DNA of 33,970 nucleotides. Origin: Pyrinomonadaceae bacterium MAG19_C2-C3. Lineage in GTDB: Bacteria > Acidobacteriota > Blastocatellia > Pyrinomonadales > Pyrinomonadaceae. Below are positions 30,290-33,970 of this stretch, piece after piece. The notes under the pieces were generated by a model. It saw nothing but the letters and a program-made list of their open reading frames with translations. It made no database searches and had not been told where the DNA came from. The stretch lies in NCBI GenBank assembly GCA_024330265.1, contig JANDLT010000048.1, positions 1 to 33,970 of the forward strand, given 5' to 3'. A program made the translations under genes and the position numbers. Position 1 is the stretch's first letter. Every line of letters begins with the position of its first letter.

Positions 30290-31060
30290 CTATGCGTTGG
30301 CGGTCGCGGTTTCCGCGCTCAATTCTTTAACCCAATCGTAGCCTTTTTCTTCGAGTTCGTAGGCGAGTTCTTTGCCGCCCGAACGCACGATGCGCCCTTT
30401 GTAGAGAACATGCACGAAGTCCGGCACGATGTAATTCAGGATGCGTTGATAGTGCGTGATAAGCACGATGCCGTTGGTTTTAGAGCGCAGTTTATTCACG
30501 CCGTCGGAGACGGTGCGAAGCGCGTCAATGTCCAAGCCGGAATCGGTTTCATCGAGTATCGCCAACTTAGGTTGAAGCACCGCCATTTGCAAAATCTCGT
30601 TGCGTTTCTTCTCGCCGCCGGAGAAACCTTCGTTGACCGAACGCGACATAAAACTCGCGTTCATATCCACGACTTTCGCGCACTCCGTCAAATAATCTTT
30701 GAACTCAAGCGGGTCTAATTCTTCGCCGCCCGTGTGCTTCATCTTCTCGTTGTACGCGAGTCTTAAAAACTGCGCGTTTGAAACGCCGGGAATTTCCACC
30801 GGGTATTGAAACGCGAGAAAGATGCCTTCGCGCGCACGCTCGTCCGGGTCTTTCTCAAGCAAATCTTCACCTTCAAAAGTGACTTCGCCCTGCGTGACTT
30901 CATAAGCCGGATGTCCCGCTAAAACCTTCGACAAAGTTGATTTGCCAGAACCGTTGGGTCCCATGATGGCGTGAACCTCGCCGGGCTTAACCGTTAAACT
31001 GATGCCGCGCAAGATTTCGTTATTGTCAATCTTCGCGTGTAAATCGCGTATCTCTAACAC
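30290..31060 (-). CDS. sufC: SufC, ATPase of the SufBCD complex
   Basis: ABC-type ATPase (256 aa, typical) that powers rearrangement of the SufBCD scaffold. Walker [10 protein letters not shown] with K40, Q-loop [12 protein letters not shown] (81-92), signature [14 protein letters not shown] (143-156), Walker [13 protein letters not shown] with D170 and E171, and switch histidine THYQ (H203). The signature and the [11 protein letters not shown] stretch are specific for SufC. About 84 bp separate it from the DJ-1-like gene upstream, a gap containing ATGANNN heptamer repeats. Confidence 0.98.
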   Translation of the reverse strand: MLEIRDLHAKIDNNEILRGISLTVKPGEVHAIMGPNGSGKSTLSKVLAGHPAYEVTQGEVTFEGEDLLEKDPDERAREGIFLAFQYPVEIPGVSNAQFLRLAYNEKMKHTGGEELDPLEFKDYLTECAKVVDMNASFMSRSVNEGFSGGEKKRNEILQMAVLQPKLAILDETDSGLDIDALRTVSDGVNKLRSKTNGIVLITHYQRILNYIVPDFVHVLYKGRIVRSGGKELAYELEEKGYDWVKELSAETATANA

Positions 31061-31091
31061 TGTGTTTTATGACTCCTGTTTTAATTAAATT

Positions 31092-31119
31092 ATGAGCGAT
31101 GAATTATGAATGATGAACG
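31092..31119. repeat. ATGANNN heptamer, four tandem units
   Basis: ATGAGCG, ATGAATT, ATGAATG, ATGAACG run head to tail between sufC and the DJ-1-like gene. Same family as the arms around MITE copy A and the units on the permease stop codon at 16937. Confidence 0.75.
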
Positions 31120-31144
31120 TGATGCGGCGATTCGTTCGTGCGCT

Positions 31145-31756
31145 TTAATTTGCGTACATCGCCGTCGTGTTGGTTGTCGCAGGCAAAGGGAAATCGTCAT
31201 AACTCAAACCTTCACCGACGGGTTGAATCAAACGCAACAAACGCTCGCGCTCTTCGCGCCCCAACATCTGCTCGACAACCCAACCGATAAGATACTGAGT
31301 CGCCAAACATCCGGCGGCGGTGGCGACATTGCCGTTGGCGACGAACGGTTTTTCAACTACCGTCACGCCCATCGCTTCTAGTTCACGGCGCGCCGTCGGG
31401 TACGTCGTCGCGGGCTTACCTTCGAGCAATCCGAGCGCGGCTAAAATCAGCGAACCTTCACAGATTGAACCTATCATCTGCCGTTCAGGGTCAAGATTGA
31501 ACTCCGCTAAAAAGAGTTCATCATGCGCCTTGCGCGTCGTTCCCTTACCACTCGCAAACAACACGACATCGGACGTGTTCGCGTCTTCCAAACGTCCGTG
31601 CGTCTGAACACGGATTCCTGTTTCAGATGTGACGCAACATCGTTCACCCAAGATTTGCACCTGCCAATCGGGATGCTCGACGCGGTTGAGCAAATCCCAC
31701 ATAAAAAACAAATCAAGGTCTGTGCAATCGTCAAAAGCGATGATTGAAATTTTCAC
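31145..31756 (-). CDS. DJ-1/PfpI family protein
   Basis: A single glutamine-amidotransferase-like fold of 203 aa. It begins MKISIIAFDDCTDLDL (strand plus turn with an acidic residue) and has the nucleophile elbow GSICEGSLILAALGLLEG with C99, followed by PATTYP. This resembles isocyanide hydratase and ThiJ/PfpI proteins used in stress or small-molecule detoxification. A function in cluster assembly is not known for this family. It stands between sufB and sufC, a place where no gene is expected, with heptamer repeats on both sides (31092-31119 and 31788-31861), which suggests it was inserted. Confidence 0.88.
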   Translation of the reverse strand: MKISIIAFDDCTDLDLFFMWDLLNRVEHPDWQVQILGERCCVTSETGIRVQTHGRLEDANTSDVVLFASGKGTTRKAHDELFLAEFNLDPERQMIGSICEGSLILAALGLLEGKPATTYPTARRELEAMGVTVVEKPFVANGNVATAAGCLATQYLIGWVVEQMLGREERERLLRLIQPVGEGLSYDDFPLPATTNTTAMYAN

Positions 31757-31787
31757 TATGACTCACTCCGTTCGCGTGACTAAAGTC

Positions 31788-31861
31788 GTTCAAAGTTCAA
31801 AGTTTCACGTTCAATGTCGAAAGCAAGTTCTGCCGTTTTAACCTTGAACCTTGAACATGGA
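31788..31861. repeat. GTTCAAA / ACCTTGA opposed heptamer arms
   Basis: Four units of seven (GTTCAAA, GTTCAAA, GTTTCAC, GTTCAAT; 31788-31815) face three of the opposite sense (ACCTTGA, ACCTTGA, ACATGGA; 31841-31861). The arms can pair imperfectly. They occupy most of the gap between sufB and the DJ-1-like gene and could weaken transcription past sufB. Same family as 6302-6392. Confidence 0.8.
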
Positions 31862-31878
31862 ACAATCCTTCACGGTCT

Positions 31879-33321
31879 TTATCCAACGCTGCCTTCTAAT
31901 TTCAAACCTAAAAGTTTTTGCGCTTCGACCGCAAACTCCATCGGAAGTTCACGAAACACGTCTTTGCAGAAGCCGTTGATGATGAGCGACACGGCGTCTT
32001 CTTGCGAAAGCCCGCGCTGTTGTAAATAGAAAAGCTGTTCTTCCGAAATGCGCGAAGTCGAGGCTTCATGTTCGGCGGTTGAAGTCGCGTTCTGCACTTC
32101 GATATATGGAAACGTGTTCGCGGAACACTGGTCGCCAATGAGCATCGAATCGCACTGCGTATAGTTCTTCGCCCCCGCTGCTTTCGGTGACATCTTCACC
32201 AAGCCGCGATATGAATTGTTGGATTTGCCCGCCGAGATGCCTTTGGAAACAATCGTCGAGCGGGTGTTTTTGCCGAGGTGAATCATCTTCGTTCCCGTGT
32301 CGGCTTCCTGCGCGTGGTTGGTCAGAGCGACGGAATAAAACTCACCGATAGAGTTATCGCCTTGAAGAATGCACGAAGGATATTTCCATGTTATCGCGCT
32401 TCCGGTTTCAACCTGCGTCCACGAGACTTTGGAATTTTTACCGCGACACGCCGCGCGCTTCGTCACGAAATTGAAGATGCCGCCCTTGCCCATCTCATCG
32501 CCCGCGTACCAGTTCTGCACCGTCGAGTATTTAATCTCCGCGTCATCAAGCGCGATGAGTTCGACGACCGCCGCGTGAAGCTGATTGCGGTCGAACTTAG
32601 GTGCGGTACAACCTTCGAGATATGAGACATACGCGCCTTCTTCCGCGATGATAAGCGTGCGCTCGAACTGTCCCGATTCGCTGTTGTTGATGCGGAAGTA
32701 GGTTGACAACTCCATCGGCGAACGCACGCCCTTAGGAATGAAGACAAATGAACCGTCGGTGAAGACCGCCGAATTGAGAGCGGCGTAATAGTTGTCGTTC
32801 GTCGGGACGACCGTGCCGACGTACTTCTTGACGAGTTCGGGATACTCGCGCACCGCTTCGGAAAACGAACAGAAGATAACGCCCGCTTCCAGTAACTTCG
32901 CTTTGTACGTCGTCGCCACCGAAACGGAATCAAACACCGCATCAACCGCGACATTCGACAATTTCTTTTGCTCGTTAAGCGGGATGCCGAGTTTCTCGAA
33001 CGTCCGCAAAAGTTCCGGGTCAACTTCATCGAGACTCGCCAGAGTCTCTTTCTGTTTCGGGGCGGAATAAAAAACGATGTCCTGAAAATCAATTTCCGGG
33101 TAGTTGAGATTCGCCCACCGCTTGGGTTCGTCCATTGTCAGCCAGTGGCGATAAGCCTTGAGCCGAAACTCAAGCATCCATTCCGGTTCGCCCTTCTTTT
33201 CGGAGATAAGGCGCACGGTGTCTTCCGATAACCCTTTCGGTATCGCATCCGATTCGATGTCGGTCACGAAGCCGTACTTGTATTCTTGATTCGCTAATAA
33301 TTCGATGTTTGCTGTACTCAT
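31879..33321 (-). CDS. sufB: SufB, Fe-S cluster assembly scaffold subunit
   Basis: Main scaffold of SufBC2D on which the cluster is built. 480 aa, standard. Key features: [10 protein letters not shown] (48-57), [20 protein letters not shown] (168-187), [20 protein letters not shown] (236-255), WKYPSC (312-317), [14 protein letters not shown] with C399 and [11 protein letters not shown] with H418 and E419; the last three match E. coli SufB C405, H433 and E434. ATG 33321 has no strong ribosome binding site. It is the first structural gene, 54 bp after rrf2. Confidence 0.98.
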   Translation of the reverse strand: MSTANIELLANQEYKYGFVTDIESDAIPKGLSEDTVRLISEKKGEPEWMLEFRLKAYRHWLTMDEPKRWANLNYPEIDFQDIVFYSAPKQKETLASLDEVDPELLRTFEKLGIPLNEQKKLSNVAVDAVFDSVSVATTYKAKLLEAGVIFCSFSEAVREYPELVKKYVGTVVPTNDNYYAALNSAVFTDGSFVFIPKGVRSPMELSTYFRINNSESGQFERTLIIAEEGAYVSYLEGCTAPKFDRNQLHAAVVELIALDDAEIKYSTVQNWYAGDEMGKGGIFNFVTKRAACRGKNSKVSWTQVETGSAITWKYPSCILQGDNSIGEFYSVALTNHAQEADTGTKMIHLGKNTRSTIVSKGISAGKSNNSYRGLVKMSPKAAGAKNYTQCDSMLIGDQCSANTFPYIEVQNATSTAEHEASTSRISEEQLFYLQQRGLSQEDAVSLIINGFCKDVFRELPMEFAVEAQKLLGLKLEGSVG

Positions 33322-33375
33322 ATTTTTGTATTGTTTAGATGAATCCCTAACTCATTAAGTTCACGGTAAAGATGC

Positions 33376-33879
33376 TTATGGTTGAACCTGTTTGCGAACC
33401 GGATTATCACGCTCGACGCCGCGCGACATCGCGCCGTGAATTTGGTAAATCGCTTGATTGGCGGCGGCTTCCGTGCCGGTCAGTTGCGCGAGCGTGATGC
33501 GTTCGAGCGCGCTCTGGACGATTTCATGCAACGAGATGATGACCGGACGTATGCCGCAATCCCCCGTGTGAACACACTCGTCATGCAAACCCGTGTACGA
33601 CTTGCAATGCCCTGTGAGCATGTCTTCGTCAAGGACTTTGATGATTTCGCTCAAGTGAATATCGTAAGGCGGGCGGGCAAGCGTGTAGCCGCCTTTCGTG
33701 CCGCGCGTTGAAGTCACCAAGCCCGCTTTGTTCAAAAGCCACATCAGCTTTCCGGCATTGGCGGGCGAAATGCCCTCGCCCTCCGCGAGTTGTCCGAGCG
33801 TCAACGACTCATCCGCCTCAAGCCGCGCAAGTTGCAGCAAAAGGCGCAACCCGTATTCTTCCTGTGCGCTGATTTTCAT
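33376..33879 (-). CDS. Rrf2-family Fe-S-sensing transcription regulator
   Basis: Winged-helix regulator of 167 aa at the head of the suf operon. The N-terminal MKISAQEEYGLRLLLQLAR, SPANAGKLMWLLNKAGLV recognition helix and STRGTKGGYTLARP wing are classic Rrf2. The three cysteines C92, C102 and C108 form the likely [2Fe-2S] site; spacing (C-x9-C-x5-C) is wider in the first gap than E. coli IscR (C-x5-C-x5-C). It probably represses the operon when clusters are plentiful, in the manner of IscR or cyanobacterial SufR. A dyad overlapping the promoter -35 is the obvious operator. Confidence 0.93.
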   Translation of the reverse strand: MKISAQEEYGLRLLLQLARLEADESLTLGQLAEGEGISPANAGKLMWLLNKAGLVTSTRGTKGGYTLARPPYDIHLSEIIKVLDEDMLTGHCKSYTGLHDECVHTGDCGIRPVIISLHEIVQSALERITLAQLTGTEAAANQAIYQIHGAMSRGVERDNPVRKQVQP

Positions 33880-33937
33880 AATCTTTTAAGCGGCAAATCC
33901 TGTTTTAAGATTTCTACTTGTGAAAAGTTGAACACGG

Positions 33938-33966
33938 ATTATAAGCAATCATTACTTTTTAGTCAA
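33938..33966 (-). promoter_or_regulatory. Sigma70 promoter of the rrf2-suf operon
   Basis: On the minus strand TTGACT (33961-33966) and TATAAT (33938-33943) are separated by exactly 17 bp, almost the full consensus. Transcription would begin near 33930, giving a leader of about 50 nt before the rrf2 ATG at 33879. Confidence 0.88.
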
Positions 33967-33969
33967 GAT
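33948..33969. promoter_or_regulatory. Dyad overlapping the -35: probable Rrf2 operator
   Basis: Half-sites ATCATTACT (33948-33956) and AGTCAAGAT (33961-33969) are an inverted repeat matching at 7 of 9 positions across a 4-bp T tract. The core GACT-AAAA-AGT, read on the minus strand, recalls IscR-type sites. It covers the -35 and much of the spacer, so binding would block RNA polymerase. Placement next to the Rrf2 gene supports autoregulation (inference). A second, shorter dyad (AAATC..GATTT, 33895-33913) lies in the leader. Confidence 0.6.
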
Positions 33970-33970
33970 T

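Noticed and set aside
1..33970. tRNA, rRNA or known riboswitch
   Set aside because: None recognised by eye on either strand; a covariance-model search was not possible here.

Overview
The window looks like chromosomal DNA of a Gram-negative bacterium with moderately high G+C. Evidence includes a TolC-type outer-membrane protein, a LPS-core-type glycosyltransferase, a type IV prepilin peptidase, several Sec signal peptides, frequent TTG/GTG starts and many hairpin-rich intergenic repeats. The mix resembles Acidobacteriota (Blastocatellia/Pyrinomonadaceae), but that placement is inference from gene style; there is no rRNA or other marker here.

Layout. 1-328 is a repeat-bearing leader. 329-4143 (+) holds a TolC-family protein, a family 2 glycosyltransferase and a prepilin peptidase. 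4144-4502 holds a MITE-like element (copy A). 4503-7249 (-) holds a UbiD-family decarboxylase and a HEAT-like secreted protein. 7572-9311 (+) is an FHA-TM-trypsin-like protease. 9312-9842 holds a second kind of multi-hairpin element. 9843-16944 (+) is a three-gene unit joined by 4-bp overlaps: an unknown exported protein, an exported alkaline-phosphatase-superfamily enzyme, and an apparent fusion of a lipid-flippase-like (LPG_synthase_TM/UPF0104) domain with an FtsX/MacB ABC permease. MITE copy B follows and supplies the last codons of a DUF433 gene. 17582-25350 (-) is a peptide-processing region: exported Xaa-Pro aminopeptidase, an NHL propeller-M23 protein, SixA, gamma-glutamyltransferase and an M20 peptidase.

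25530-33879 (-) is a complete SUF iron-sulfur cluster operon: rrf2, sufB, DJ-1/PfpI, sufC, sufD, small ORF, RHH antitoxin, MazF/PemK toxin, sufS, xisH, xisI, sufU. It has a near-consensus sigma70 promoter with an overlapping dyad in front of the Rrf2 regulator and a clear intrinsic terminator after sufU. Several accessory modules (DJ-1, small ORF plus toxin-antitoxin, xisHI) are threaded between the core suf genes, most of them A+T-richer than their neighbours and tightly coupled.

Running through the whole window is a second layer: short repeats, mostly exact heptamers (TGACCAC, TAGTGGA, ATGAGYG, TTCAANG) plus a CTCTGCG family, usually as two opposed arms able to fold into a hairpin and often lying on or beside stop codons. 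With the two elements built of nested hairpins (MITE pair A/B and element C), these are the least conventional signal here. The other stand-outs are the flippase-permease fusion operon and the suf operon carrying embedded toxin-antitoxin and xisHI modules.
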